Assembly (NCBI GenBank): GCA_965229785.1
Contig: CBDDJS010000001.1
Coordinates: 3,348,001-3,412,000 of the forward strand
DNA from: JAWPMT01 sp965229785
Lineage (GTDB): Bacteria > Bacteroidota > Bacteroidia > Cytophagales > Cyclobacteriaceae
DNA length: 64,000 nucleotides
Direction of reading: 5' to 3'
Below are positions 43,862-52,538 of the stretch, piece by piece (position 1 is the first letter of the stretch; each line of letters begins with the position of its first letter). A program made the position numbers and the translations under genes. The notes below the pieces were generated by a model. That model worked only from the letters and a program-made list of their open reading frames with translations, did no database searches and had not been told where the DNA came from.

Positions 43862-44245
43862 ATGAATAATCAAGCAATTACAGTCGTTTATAAATGGACC
43901 GCCAAGCCAGGGCAAGCCGAAGCATTGAAAACCACGTATCAGGAAGTAAGCAATCAAATGCACGACAATGAACCCGACGCATTGCAAGTGGCTTGCTACT
44001 TTGAAGACGCCACGGATACACTGGTTGTTTATGACCTATTCAAGGATGGAGCAGCTTTAGGCCTTCACTTAAGCACTACTGCAGCAGGTCACTTTCCTTC
44101 CTTATTGGAAATCGCTATCCCCGGCCCGTTCCTGTTTTGTGGAGACGTACCCGAATCACTTCAGCAAGCCGCAAGAGGCATGGGACTGGATGCTACATTC
44201 GCTCCCAGGATCTTTGGGTTCGAAAGAGCATTGGCGGAGGCTTAG
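43862..44245 (+). CDS. Antibiotic-biosynthesis-monooxygenase-like protein
   Basis: 127 residues from the ATG at 43862; the frame opens at 43805 but the upstream part is leader. The ABM ferredoxin-like fold begins ITVVYKWTAKPGQAEALKTT and includes ALQVACYFEDATDTLVVYDL. Small ABM proteins are cofactor-free monooxygenases or quinol-detoxifying enzymes; no substrate can be given. A terminator hairpin follows 17 bp after the stop. Confidence 0.82.
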   Translation: MNNQAITVVYKWTAKPGQAEALKTTYQEVSNQMHDNEPDALQVACYFEDATDTLVVYDLFKDGAALGLHLSTTAAGHFPSLLEIAIPGPFLFCGDVPESLQQAARGMGLDATFAPRIFGFERALAEA

Positions 44246-44261
44246 GAAAGATTTTCACCAA

Positions 44262-44293
44262 AATAAGGCACGGGTATGGGTTCGTGCCTTATT
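44262..44293. terminator. Bidirectional terminator between convergent genes
   Basis: A perfect 11-bp stem (AATAAGGCACG 44262-44272, CGTGCCTTATT 44283-44293) with a 10-base loop. On the minus strand it is followed by TT and GG, and on the plus strand by CATAAT. The stop codon of the minus-strand gene (44289-44291) is inside the stem. It serves the ABM gene and the DUF7660-like gene. Confidence 0.75.
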
Positions 44294-44567
44294 CATAATA
44301 CTTACCGGCATACAATAACAACGCAAAATTTTTCCATACAGGAGCTGATGAAACTGCATTGGAATCTTCACCAAATCGCTCCATGGCATCCAAAAAGTCA
44401 ACGATATTGTCATTTTCCCATCCATTGGCCCCGGGAGCATAAGGTGAAGAAGGACTTACCATTTCCTTTCTTTCCTCATCAATTTTATCTTCTTTCAGCG
44501 CTCTGATAAAATGTAAAAATGTCTCTTTTGAATCTACTTGTTCTAACCAATCATGGAGTGTCATCAA
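44289..44567 (-). CDS. DUF7660-like small protein
   Basis: 92 residues: LEQVDSKETFLHFIRALKED, NDNIVDFLDAMERFGEDS, and WKNFALLLYAGKYYE at the end. The SREDFIxFVxAL ... NxxLxxFLEAMxxWxxD ... W..FA.LLLAAKxYE pattern matches the DUF7660 family of small cytosolic proteins often found near toxins or immunity genes. No partner is obvious here. Function unknown. Confidence 0.65.
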   Translation of the reverse strand: MMTLHDWLEQVDSKETFLHFIRALKEDKIDEERKEMVSPSSPYAPGANGWENDNIVDFLDAMERFGEDSNAVSSAPVWKNFALLLYAGKYYE

Positions 44568-44611
44568 GTCATTATTTCATTGAAAGGCAAAATAGAGAAA
44601 GTCGTTTCTAT

Positions 44612-45184
44612 TCAATCCGCCTGGTGGACCCAAACATAGTTTCCTTCCATAAAGGTTACTAAACCACCACCGGACTCTTCCACACCGACGTAAATGGCAG
44701 GGTTTTCTAATCGTACAGGTTCCGAACCAACGACTTCACTGTCTTCAACAATGATCTCAAACGTGACAGAATCCTGAATCAGCCCCCAATAATCCACCCA
44801 GTTGAAGTCTGAAAAATGTGCAAATGGTCGGCCAAAACCCAGTCGAATTTCTTTATTGGAAATGCCGTCCAGAATCAGAATTCCTGATGTACTACCTGTT
44901 CTTTGAAAGATCGCCCGGTCACTTTGACCATCCCCATTGAAGTCTGCCTGAATGGTATCCACCAGGGCGTAAACTTTTCCCTCCTGATAATAGAGGTCCA
45001 TGGATTCCTGATTTGGATCATACGGACTGGCAGTACTCTCATCAGGCAACAAGGTAGCGTCAAAATCAAGGGAATCAGCTTCCGGAATCTCCTTTGCCTG
45101 ATATCCATGATCAGAAGGAGTACCACATGAAAGCAGTATCATTAAACAAATCCCCATAAACGCGTTCTTTCTCAAACTTTCCAA
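44612..45184 (-). CDS. Hypothetical lipoprotein with a DxNxDG calcium-like loop
   Basis: 190 residues. The lipoprotein signal ends ICLMILLSC at residue 20. The mature protein is acidic and contains DTIQADFNGDGQSDRAIF, an FG-GAP/EF-loop-like motif often binding calcium, followed by beta-strand sequence (GILILDGISNKEIRLGFG). No enzyme motif. It lies 20 bp downstream of the sigma-factor gene, so co-transcription is likely. Confidence 0.65.
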   Translation of the reverse strand: MESLRKNAFMGICLMILLSCGTPSDHGYQAKEIPEADSLDFDATLLPDESTASPYDPNQESMDLYYQEGKVYALVDTIQADFNGDGQSDRAIFQRTGSTSGILILDGISNKEIRLGFGRPFAHFSDFNWVDYWGLIQDSVTFEIIVEDSEVVGSEPVRLENPAIYVGVEESGGGLVTFMEGNYVWVHQAD

Positions 45185-45203
45185 GTCATTTCAGTTTCAA
45201 CCA

Positions 45204-46064
45204 TCAATTCAACCCAAAACTCTCCCTAATCGCTTTTGAAGTCATCAATTCCTTTAGAAACGGGCCTTCACCCGGAGCTTTTTGATAATTGTGAGCCTTA
45301 TATAGTTCCTTATAGGCCGCCATTCCCTTGTCTTCAAAAGCGTCTAATCTGGAAGGGGCTATAGCTTCAATTTTACTGAGGACATCTTTTTGGAATTGCA
45401 GGTTCCCAGGATCAACATACCCTTTCTTTATGAACCCAGTAGTCTTCCGGGCACATCGACAGGGATTGTCCTTATTTATTAAACCGCACTTATCATTCAT
45501 GAAATTATAAAGTTGTTCTCTGGTTCTGCTCAGTTGTTTTCGGAAATTAACAGAAGTAATTCCCAGCACTTCTCCGGCTTCGTCAGAAGGGGTTTCAAAC
45601 ATCTCGCCCATTACATAAATAAGGCGTTGCTCAGGTGTCAGACAAAGTAACATGGCTTTCATGCAACTCAATTTGGCTTCTTCAATAAGTAGCTGCTTAT
45701 CGACTTCATAGCTATCTGATAACTCCTGATCTTTGGTAAGATCAAGCCCATTGGCATATTCGTCCCAGGGGATTACCTGGCTGGATTGCCCTGTTCTCCT
45801 GGTATTCAGGAAATGGTTCTTGATAATTCGATACAACCAGGTTCTGAAGTTACTCTTCCGTTCAAATTTTGAAAGGTTCGTCACCATTTTGATCAGTACT
45901 TCCTGCATCAGGTCTGCCGCTTCGTTGGCCTCAGCAGTGAGGTTGAGTGCGACATTAAAAATCCAGGTCTGATGCTTCTTTACCAATACTTCCAAAGACT
46001 CCCGGTTCCCAATCAGTGCTTCCTCTATCAGTAACAGATCTGAAGGTTCTTCTTTTTTGTTCAT
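45204..46064 (-). CDS. ECF-type sigma factor with C-terminal extension
   Basis: 286 residues. Sigma region 2 (about 25-95: ANEAADLMQEVLIKMVTNL, FRTWLYRIIKNHFLNTRR) and region 4 (about 135-190: LLCLTPEQRLIYVMGEMFE, DEAGEVLGITSVNFRKQLSR) are clear. The last 95 residues are extra, starting with a Cys group (KCGLINKDNPCRCARK) that may bind a metal and sense redox state, then a helical tail. No anti-sigma gene is adjacent; the following gene is a lipoprotein. Confidence 0.85.
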   Translation of the reverse strand: MNKKEEPSDLLLIEEALIGNRESLEVLVKKHQTWIFNVALNLTAEANEAADLMQEVLIKMVTNLSKFERKSNFRTWLYRIIKNHFLNTRRTGQSSQVIPWDEYANGLDLTKDQELSDSYEVDKQLLIEEAKLSCMKAMLLCLTPEQRLIYVMGEMFETPSDEAGEVLGITSVNFRKQLSRTREQLYNFMNDKCGLINKDNPCRCARKTTGFIKKGYVDPGNLQFQKDVLSKIEAIAPSRLDAFEDKGMAAYKELYKAHNYQKAPGEGPFLKELMTSKAIRESFGLN

Positions 46065-46117
46065 ATCTCAATGAAATGGATGAAGTACCTACCGGTCAAA
46101 TAGGTACTTCTTCCTGG

Positions 46118-46519
46118 CTACTTTTGAAAATGACCGATGATCATGCCCGAGCTCAAGGCAACTAGTGTGAAATACGGCATGTTCACCGCAAATAGCAAGA
46201 ACCTTCCCGCAAACAACCATGGCCCAATGATCACTTGAAGTAAAAAAGCCACAGAAATCAGCAAGCCTAGTTTTAATCCTGCGAGCGCACCTTTTTGATG
46301 AGTTGCTGCCAGGAGGTAAGCCAATCCATAATTTGCAACCAGCCCCACTACAAAACTGGTCAGCGTTGCCCAACCAGGGGGAGTTTGTGGATCAATGACT
46401 TCTGCACCAAGAGCCCAGGTTTCGCCAAACAAAGGGCCATACCATATAAATGCGAGCCCAAACCCCAGTAAACTTGCTACAAATACTGAAGTATGATGAA
46501 TTTGTCGAAGCATCATCAA
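46118..46519 (-). CDS. DUF1761 membrane protein
   Basis: 133 residues with four hydrophobic helices and the DUF1761 pattern (FVASLLGFGLAFIWYGPLF, LVANYGLAYLLAAT, VIIGPWLFAGRFLLF). Small four-helix membrane proteins of unknown role. It overlaps the SRPBCC gene by 4 bp. Confidence 0.85.
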   Translation of the reverse strand: MMMLRQIHHTSVFVASLLGFGLAFIWYGPLFGETWALGAEVIDPQTPPGWATLTSFVVGLVANYGLAYLLAATHQKGALAGLKLGLLISVAFLLQVIIGPWLFAGRFLLFAVNMPYFTLVALSSGMIIGHFQK

Positions 46520-46926
46520 GCTTCTAGAATTTTCTTCAATATCTGAAGTTCCTCAGCCAGTTGCTTTTTCTGTGCTTCCAGCGTTCCTTCAATTTCTTCC
46601 AGAGGAACAGGGGGTGCCATCAATACAAAAGAAAAGATACTGGTTTTACCGCCATCGTTGGGAAGTACCCGTGAGTAAGCCATACCAATGCTATTATCAG
46701 GCATGGTCATGGTAGTATCCACTATGCCATGCTCAGGGTTGCTTTGCATCGTCATCCCCACTTTCATTTTACCAGCTGGTGTTTCCATGAAAGCGGTTTC
46801 ACCATCTACTTCTGAAAATCCTAATGCCCATTTGGGCACATTCGCAGGTTCCGCAATGAATTGAAAGACCTTGTCCGGATGCGCCTTGATCCCAATACTC
46901 TGTACGTCAAAATTGTTCGTTTCCAT
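46516..46926 (-). CDS. SRPBCC-family protein
   Basis: 136 residues from the ATG at 46926 (METNNFDVQSIGIKAHPDK); the longer frame to 47067 has no family pattern. The START-like fold is visible in FQFIAEPANVPKWALGFSEV and the closing helix LEAQKKQLAEELQILKKILE. These bind small hydrophobic ligands. It is co-transcribed with the DUF1761 gene. Confidence 0.8.
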   Translation of the reverse strand: METNNFDVQSIGIKAHPDKVFQFIAEPANVPKWALGFSEVDGETAFMETPAGKMKVGMTMQSNPEHGIVDTTMTMPDNSIGMAYSRVLPNDGGKTSIFSFVLMAPPVPLEEIEGTLEAQKKQLAEELQILKKILEA

Positions 46927-47063
46927 GTGCTTATTTTTTTGATTTATGGTTAGACACAGCACACGGAAATCCGTGACAGTAAAAGGTTGAAAATTTTGGT
47001 AATGTGGTGAAACAACCTGTAAGGCCCCATCAAATTCATTTGGAGGCCTCACAGATTTATATA

Positions 47064-49805
47064 TCACTCGTCCTTCAACGCATCCACCGGATTTTGATAA
47101 GCTACTTTAAAGGACTGGAAACTGATGGTACCAGTGGCTAGAAGTAAGGCTCCGATAATCGCTACGGCGAAAACCCACCAGTCAATAGGTGTTCGGTACG
47201 CAAAATCATTGAGCCACCAGCGCACGGTGAAATAGGCCACCGGAGTAGCTAGGAAAATGGCAATCATCACCAGTCTGGTGAACTCCGAAGAAAAAGTACG
47301 GACCAGGTGGAATATAGCCGCGCCAAGCACTTTCCGAATCCCTAATTCCTTGGTACGCTGTTCTGCAGAAAAAGCAGCTAATCCAAATAGTCCAATGCAG
47401 GCAATTACCATGGCCATCAAAGTGAAAACATTCAGTACCGTTGCCATTCTTTGCTCGGTTCGGAAAGTTTGTTCGAAGGCCTGATCCATGAACGTGTACT
47501 CAAATGGGATACTGGCATCAACTGATCTCATTTGTTCTTCCAGGTCCAACAGTAAATTATCCAGATCTGATCTTTTGGTGATCACATTCGGATTCAACTT
47601 CATGGACATGAAAGACAAGCCTCCACCATAATCCCACACCCGATCATTGTGATGGTGGATTATGACCAATGGTGCAATGGCCTGCTTAGGGCTTTTGAAA
47701 TTAAAATCCTTCAGCACCCCAATCACTTCAAATTCATCCTCATCCCCGGAAGCCAGTGTCAGTATTTTTCCTATTGGTGAATCTTCAGCATATTGATCGC
47801 TATTCCCCCAACCTAACATCGATACCGCCTTTTCATTAAGAATGACTTTGTATTTATCGGTAGCCCGGGAAGGATCAAAATTCCTTCCGGCGAGGAACTT
47901 AACCCCCAATAGGTCCAGGTAATCTTCCTCCGTGCGTACATTGCTCAGCTGTATTACATTTTCCGACCCTTTGGCCATGTAGCGATCACCAGAATAAATA
48001 TCAGGAGGTATACCGTATGATTTACCCACTTTGATAAAGGCGGGATTGGACTCCAAACGCTGTTTAAGTTGCTCCGTATCAAATCCAAATTGTTCGATAT
48101 TGTGTAACTGAAGGATATTATCCTTGGCAAATCCGACATCAAGATTTGAAGAAAAGTCTAATTGCTTTTGCACAAATACGGTACAGATGATCAACGTAAT
48201 GGAAATGGTAAACTGTAAAACTACCAGGCCATTTCGGATGCTCTTGCCCGCACGACCAGTACTCAGCCTACTCTTCAATGTTTCAATTGGCCGGAAAGAT
48301 GACAAGTAAAAAGATGGATAACTCCCTGCAAGAATACCGACGAATAAAACGAATCCCAGCAATGCCATATAGGTCAACGGAGATTGAAAATAGGGCGCTA
48401 AAGTCAATAGTTTATCGGCCAGTGTACTGAACCCGGGAAGGGCAAAATATACCACTGTCAATGCCAATATCGTACTGGCAATGACATAGATCACCGACTC
48501 GAGGATGAATTGGTAAACCAGGGTTCTTCTGGCCGACCCCAACACCTTCCTCACCCCTACTTCCTTTGAGCGTGTGGTTGAACGCGCGGTAGATAAATTC
48601 ATGAAATTGATCACCGACAAGATCAAAACGAGTATTCCGATGGCTCCAAAAATTTTCACGATCTCGGGATTTCCGGTCTGGCCAAAAAATTGCAATCGGG
48701 GATCAGCCGCGATATAGATTTCTCTCAAAGGCTGCAAACCAAGTTTCCATGGATATCCTTTGGTGAACTCATCAAAAGTTTGATTGAAAATTCGTTCTGT
48801 GGTAGGCGGTGCCCATTTCGGAGGCAGTGCCTGGATTTTCTCCGTCAACGCCATAAGATCAGCACCTTCATTGACCAATACATAGGTAGCAAATGAAGTC
48901 CAGATCCATTTCCAACCATGAGCATCCAACATCTCCTGCTCACTTTTCATGGACACCAAAGCCTCAAACTGGATATGAGACCGAGTAGGGATTTCCGCTG
49001 CAACACCAGTAACTTCATAATCCACCCATTTGCCCTGATAATTCTTAATACTGATCAGTTTCCCAATCGCTTCATCGGGACCTACCTGATCTCCCAGGTA
49101 TTTGGTAACTGTTTCCAGAGTGAGTACTACCGTATTGGGACGGTCGAATGCTGTATGTTGATCGCCTGATAACAAGGGGAAAGTGAATACCCTGAAGAAG
49201 TTTTCCTCTGCACCATATATTCGATTTTCCTTGAAAACCCGGTCATGATTGACACCCCTTACCGTTTGAAAGCCCAGGCTGAGTAAACGCGTCACTTCCT
49301 TAAACTCCGGGATATCAGTGTTTAAAGCCGTGGCGACATTAGGGCCCGTATTAGATGCCCATTCATCCCAATCACCCCAAATGTTAGGCTGATTGACACG
49401 GTAGATCCGATCTCCTTTTTCATGAAAGGTGTCGTAGCTCAATTCATCATCGATGTAAAGTGCAATGAAAACTGTCGTAGCAATACCAAGTGTAAGTCCA
49501 AGAATATTGAGTACGGTGAACTGTTTTTGCCGAAGCGCATTTCGCCAGGCGATCTTGAATAAACTTTGAAACATGAGTGTTGACCTATTTTGAGTATTTG
49601 AAATTTTGAATTTTGAAAAACCTGTAAGCATATGAATGGCATCAACCCAAAACATGAGATTGGCGATGAATTTTCCTCGCTCCTCCATTCTCACTTCTCG
49701 CATTTCATGTAGGTCACCGAGTAATTCCTCGATGAGTGCCACATCCACACATTTAGAGAACATCCACTTGACCAAAGAGGATGTGCTGTTATCCGGCTCT
49801 TTCAT
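47064..49805 (-). CDS. FtsX-type ABC permease of a PadR-linked pair
   Basis: 913 residues. An N-terminal permease-prefix domain (about 1-75: VALIEELLGDLHEMREVRMEE) typical of PadR-associated permeases precedes the MacB-type fold. TM helix 1 sits near LNILGLTLGIATTVFIALYI, and the paired FtsX blocks carry RSKEVGVRKVLGSARR and RTKELGIRKVLGAA. It starts 4 bp after the padR stop and is surely controlled by it. No ATPase is nearby. Confidence 0.9.
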   Translation of the reverse strand: MKEPDNSTSSLVKWMFSKCVDVALIEELLGDLHEMREVRMEERGKFIANLMFWVDAIHMLTGFSKFKISNTQNRSTLMFQSLFKIAWRNALRQKQFTVLNILGLTLGIATTVFIALYIDDELSYDTFHEKGDRIYRVNQPNIWGDWDEWASNTGPNVATALNTDIPEFKEVTRLLSLGFQTVRGVNHDRVFKENRIYGAEENFFRVFTFPLLSGDQHTAFDRPNTVVLTLETVTKYLGDQVGPDEAIGKLISIKNYQGKWVDYEVTGVAAEIPTRSHIQFEALVSMKSEQEMLDAHGWKWIWTSFATYVLVNEGADLMALTEKIQALPPKWAPPTTERIFNQTFDEFTKGYPWKLGLQPLREIYIAADPRLQFFGQTGNPEIVKIFGAIGILVLILSVINFMNLSTARSTTRSKEVGVRKVLGSARRTLVYQFILESVIYVIASTILALTVVYFALPGFSTLADKLLTLAPYFQSPLTYMALLGFVLFVGILAGSYPSFYLSSFRPIETLKSRLSTGRAGKSIRNGLVVLQFTISITLIICTVFVQKQLDFSSNLDVGFAKDNILQLHNIEQFGFDTEQLKQRLESNPAFIKVGKSYGIPPDIYSGDRYMAKGSENVIQLSNVRTEEDYLDLLGVKFLAGRNFDPSRATDKYKVILNEKAVSMLGWGNSDQYAEDSPIGKILTLASGDEDEFEVIGVLKDFNFKSPKQAIAPLVIIHHHNDRVWDYGGGLSFMSMKLNPNVITKRSDLDNLLLDLEEQMRSVDASIPFEYTFMDQAFEQTFRTEQRMATVLNVFTLMAMVIACIGLFGLAAFSAEQRTKELGIRKVLGAAIFHLVRTFSSEFTRLVMIAIFLATPVAYFTVRWWLNDFAYRTPIDWWVFAVAIIGALLLATGTISFQSFKVAYQNPVDALKDE

Positions 49806-49809
49806 TGAA

Positions 49810-50136
49810 TTAGCTCTGAGTTTTTAGCTGAGGAATAAATTGCCACATGCTTTGGCGGACTTCCTGAGCAGATTTGAGCTGTTCCATTCCTGCATCAGTG
49901 ATCTCAAAGAGTCGTTTCCTTCGATCTCCGCGCTTTTCCGTATTGCCCCCCAACTCAGATTTCAGAAACCCCTTGTCCTGTAAGCGATATAAGGTGATAT
50001 GAACTGCCCCCAGAAGTACGGATCTTTTGGAATGCTTTTCCACTTCCTTCTTTACCGCCACCCCATACGCTTGTTCGAGGATGCATACTGCCAGCAGTAC
50101 CAATTCTTCGAATTCTCCTAACCCTTTGTTTTTCAT
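49810..50136 (-). CDS. PadR-family transcription regulator
   Basis: 108 residues with the PadR winged helix: LGEFEELVLLAVCILEQAYG, VLLGAVHITLYRLQDKGFLK, GGNTEKRGDRRKRLFEITDAG. Probably a repressor of itself and of the permease gene that follows. A palindrome overlapping a -7 element lies 13 bp upstream. Confidence 0.93.
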   Translation of the reverse strand: MKNKGLGEFEELVLLAVCILEQAYGVAVKKEVEKHSKRSVLLGAVHITLYRLQDKGFLKSELGGNTEKRGDRRKRLFEITDAGMEQLKSAQEVRQSMWQFIPQLKTQS

Positions 50137-50148
50137 TTCTTACAATAA

Positions 50149-50190
50149 TGTATGATATACAAAATTATAAGAAATAAGAAAAGTGACAAG
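50149..50190 (-). promoter_or_regulatory. Promoter and probable operator of the padR operon
   Basis: On the minus strand CTTG (50190-50187), a 19-base spacer and TAATTTTG (50167-50160) fit the Bacteroidota promoter TTTG-N19-TAnnTTTG with one -33 mismatch. A 13-bp palindrome TGTATGATATACA (50149-50161) overlaps the -7 element and ends 13 bp before the padR ATG. This is the arrangement expected for autorepression. Confidence 0.7.
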
Positions 50191-50230
50191 ATTCAAACTG
50201 ATTTATTTCGTTTGACTACATTTTCTATTG

Positions 50231-50484
50231 ACCTGAGTTCGATTTTAAAACACGTCAACGTGACCCGGTCTGGCGCGACCCGGTCTGGCGCGACCCGGTC
50301 ATTCTCGAAAAATGGGCTCAACATTTCTCAGAAGAGACCATTTTGTCTCGGCGGGGAACCGTCCCGGCGGGTACGGGGGAATCTCATCAGCGGGATAAAG
50401 AGATTCCCCGGACTGGGCGTCTGATATTTTCTGTCCTCTTAGGAATTTTTGGCCAGAAGGCGTGTTTTAAAATCGAGTTCAGGT
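50231..50484. mobile_element. MITE-like 254-bp element with inverted ends and target duplication
   Basis: The ends are 24-bp inverted repeats (50231-50254 and 50461-50484) matching at 22 positions; the inner 16 bases are identical. Immediately outside, TATTG occurs on both sides (50226-50230 and 50485-50489), a 5-bp target duplication. The interior has no transposase frame. It holds a tandem 15-bp repeat and a 10-bp stem (GGGGAATCTC / GAGATTCCCC around 50374-50408) and is richer in GC than its surroundings. A non-autonomous transposable element mobilised by a transposase elsewhere is the best explanation. Confidence 0.82.
50262..50300 (+). repeat. 15-bp tandem repeat inside the MITE-like element
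   Basis: GACCCGGTCTGGCGC occurs at 50262-50276 and 50277-50291, followed by a partial copy GACCCGGTC to 50300 (2.6 copies). It is not a CRISPR array: there are no spacers. Confidence 0.9.
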
Positions 50485-50652
50485 TATTGGCAAGAGACAA
50501 CTAAAATCGCCGAAGAGATACCCTACGTGGGCCGCCAATATTTTTTGCCCTTCAAAAGATTCTTAGATCAAAAAAACCGGCATGACGATTTTCTTTTTAT
50601 TCCGCTTCCCTTCAATTATTAATTGCGCTATGAGTAACCTTCTGAATTAGGA

Positions 50653-51423
50653 CTAAAAAGCTTTTATGGCTACATCGACCAAATAATGGACAAACCCTAA
50701 CCAAATGATATCCCTTGATCGATAAGCAGTATAGAGGATCATCACGGTCAAACTACTAGTCAAAATCGCGAAAGAAAGGATATGGCTCCAGGGATCGCCT
50801 TCTGCAACAGATCCTGGAATGTGCGCGATGGCAAAAATGATTGCGGGAATGACAATAGCCCATTTTGCTCCCACAGCCCATCTAAAACGAACAAACAGAA
50901 AAGCCAGCCCTACATTTTCAAAAAAGACCGCTGGGAAATTGATCAGGCTTTTAAAGGTCACCGCATGTGAAAGCATTTCCGGAAACCTCCCCCACTCATT
51001 TCGAAGACCAATAAATATCAAGATCCCTAACAGGCTTACGGCCAGTCCAAAAATTGCTTTTTTGATCAAGTCATCCTTTGAGATCAAAATAGTATTCAAC
51101 GATTGTTTTCGTATGACTACCATGAGCCAGAGTGGAGAGAATATGATGACGTTGTTGAACATCCAGCTGATGCCGGCCCAAATCTCATCATCAGGAGAAG
51201 GAAGCAGCCAACCGAAAGCATAAAGTCGTCCTATTCCCAATACAGCAATTGCGGCAAATATGGCAAGTAGAAATTCCAGTCGAGGTTTTTCCGGAGCTTT
51301 AATGGGTGTAATCTTCCACAACCACCCCAGTCTGTCAAACAAAAACCACATGCCACAAATGACCCCATAGCACATGACGAGTGGCAACATAAAAAACGCA
51401 TTGGATTGCATGATCTCTTCCAT
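50653..51423 (-). CDS. CPBP-family intramembrane protease-like protein
   Basis: 256 residues, about eight TM helices. The CPBP/Rce1 core is recognisable in the C-terminal half: FFENVGLAFLFVRFRW (Glu and Arg), FAIAHIPGS (His) and GFVHYLVDV (His and Asp). The usual paired Glu is single here (FEN), so activity may be reduced. It starts 4 bp after the upstream TraB-like gene stop, so the two share an operon. Confidence 0.72.
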   Translation of the reverse strand: MEEIMQSNAFFMLPLVMCYGVICGMWFLFDRLGWLWKITPIKAPEKPRLEFLLAIFAAIAVLGIGRLYAFGWLLPSPDDEIWAGISWMFNNVIIFSPLWLMVVIRKQSLNTILISKDDLIKKAIFGLAVSLLGILIFIGLRNEWGRFPEMLSHAVTFKSLINFPAVFFENVGLAFLFVRFRWAVGAKWAIVIPAIIFAIAHIPGSVAEGDPWSHILSFAILTSSLTVMILYTAYRSRDIIWLGFVHYLVDVAIKAF

Positions 51424-51427
51424 GATC

Positions 51428-52375
51428 TTAGTTGTTTTTGTTAGTTAATTCACCATAAGTACGGACAAGGTGGCCTTGCTTTTCCAGGGCATTTTTGATC
51501 GCTCCAACATGCGCACTACCTACTGTTAGCAGTACTTTTTGTACCGCTTGTTGTTTTGCCGTTTCAACGATGCGATCGGCCATGATCTCATTGCGTCTCA
51601 ACCAATAGTCTTTCACAAATCGAGCCTCAGCAACCTTGGGTAACTTTCTGGGCAATTCATCAATCAGGTTGTTAAACGCCACTTGAAAATCAGGACCGTT
51701 GATGAACTCCATGAGCTGCCCTGCTTCTTCCGCCTTTTTATAGCGCTTTTGTGTTTTCAGATAGGTACCAAGCGGTTTCCATTTGAATCGGAATAAGAGT
51801 TTCTTCAATACTTTTTGATTACTCGCCAGAAATTCCTCTTCTCCCGCGCGAAAATCAATCGGATAAAATTGATCAATCCCTAATTCAATGGCTGCGGGAA
51901 ACACCATCAGCCCATATTCCGAACGACTCAGATCTTTCATGTAGGGAGTAAATTGATTGAGTGAATCTCCGTTTTGTATGACCTGAAACCAATGATAGTA
52001 AGCATTCCAAAAATCATAGGCAGCATAATCGATAGCACCTTCAAACCGCATGCTTTCTACTTCAGAGTTATACGCATTTGCATCGAATGGAAAGTGTCCT
52101 TTCTCCTGAAGTGCCGAACGCATTTTATCAGCTCGCTTCATATTGTTTGGTAAAATCTCCTGAAGACTCAGCGTATCTGAAGTTGGGATTGCTTCAATAC
52201 AAATGATATCCGGATCCAGATCCACGATAAAATCCTGTACCTGCCGAAAATTTTGTTTGTCCTGATATTCCTTCTGGAAGGCATGTGTAGTTCCTATGAT
52301 CGTCACTTCCAGAGGTGATTGTGCCCACAGTGTTTGACTGATGTACAAGGCAGCAAGTGTGATAATTGTTCTCAT
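51428..52375 (-). CDS. Secreted TraB/DUF5694-like protein
   Basis: 315 residues from the ATG at 52375, giving a signal peptide MRTIITLAALYISQTLWAQ; an ATG at 52399 is also possible. The TIKI/TraB fold motifs are visible: VTIIGTTHAFQ (GTxH), DIICIEAIP (Glu), NEIMADRIVE (Arg-Asn) and TVGSAHVGAIKNAL (GxxH). These residues form a metal-dependent hydrolase site in the family. Substrate unknown. It precedes the CPBP gene in one operon. Confidence 0.78.
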   Translation of the reverse strand: MRTIITLAALYISQTLWAQSPLEVTIIGTTHAFQKEYQDKQNFRQVQDFIVDLDPDIICIEAIPTSDTLSLQEILPNNMKRADKMRSALQEKGHFPFDANAYNSEVESMRFEGAIDYAAYDFWNAYYHWFQVIQNGDSLNQFTPYMKDLSRSEYGLMVFPAAIELGIDQFYPIDFRAGEEEFLASNQKVLKKLLFRFKWKPLGTYLKTQKRYKKAEEAGQLMEFINGPDFQVAFNNLIDELPRKLPKVAEARFVKDYWLRRNEIMADRIVETAKQQAVQKVLLTVGSAHVGAIKNALEKQGHLVRTYGELTNKNN

Positions 52376-52442
52376 TTCACGATTTGTTTTTTGATTCAAA
52401 TCACGGATTGGCAGCAGATAATAGTTGAGAGAAGCGTCTGAA

Positions 52443-52533
52443 TTCCGGGTTTGCTGGTCCGAAATCTGGGTATTTGATCAGGGGAATTTTACCTTTGGAT
52501 GTCTCAGTTCCGAATAATCAGGTCCGAAATCTG
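52443..52533 (+). promoter_or_regulatory. Promoter with a duplicated regulator-binding doublet
   Basis: Two 26-bp blocks (52443-52468 and 52508-52533), exactly 65 bp apart, each consist of TTCCG, nine variable bases and GTCCGAAATCTG. Between them TACCTTTG (52490-52497) fits the -7 consensus. The second block ends 5 bp before the ATG of the LytTR gene, so binding there could block translation or elongation. Autoregulation by the LytTR protein is inferred. Confidence 0.65.
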
Positions 52534-52538
52534 AACCC

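Noticed and set aside
50262..50300. Possible CRISPR array
   Set aside because: Units are directly adjacent with no spacers, only 2.6 copies, and no cas genes nearby.
50152..50424. 90-codon open frame through the MITE-like element
   Set aside because: Starts in the padR promoter and reads through inverted and tandem repeats; no protein character.
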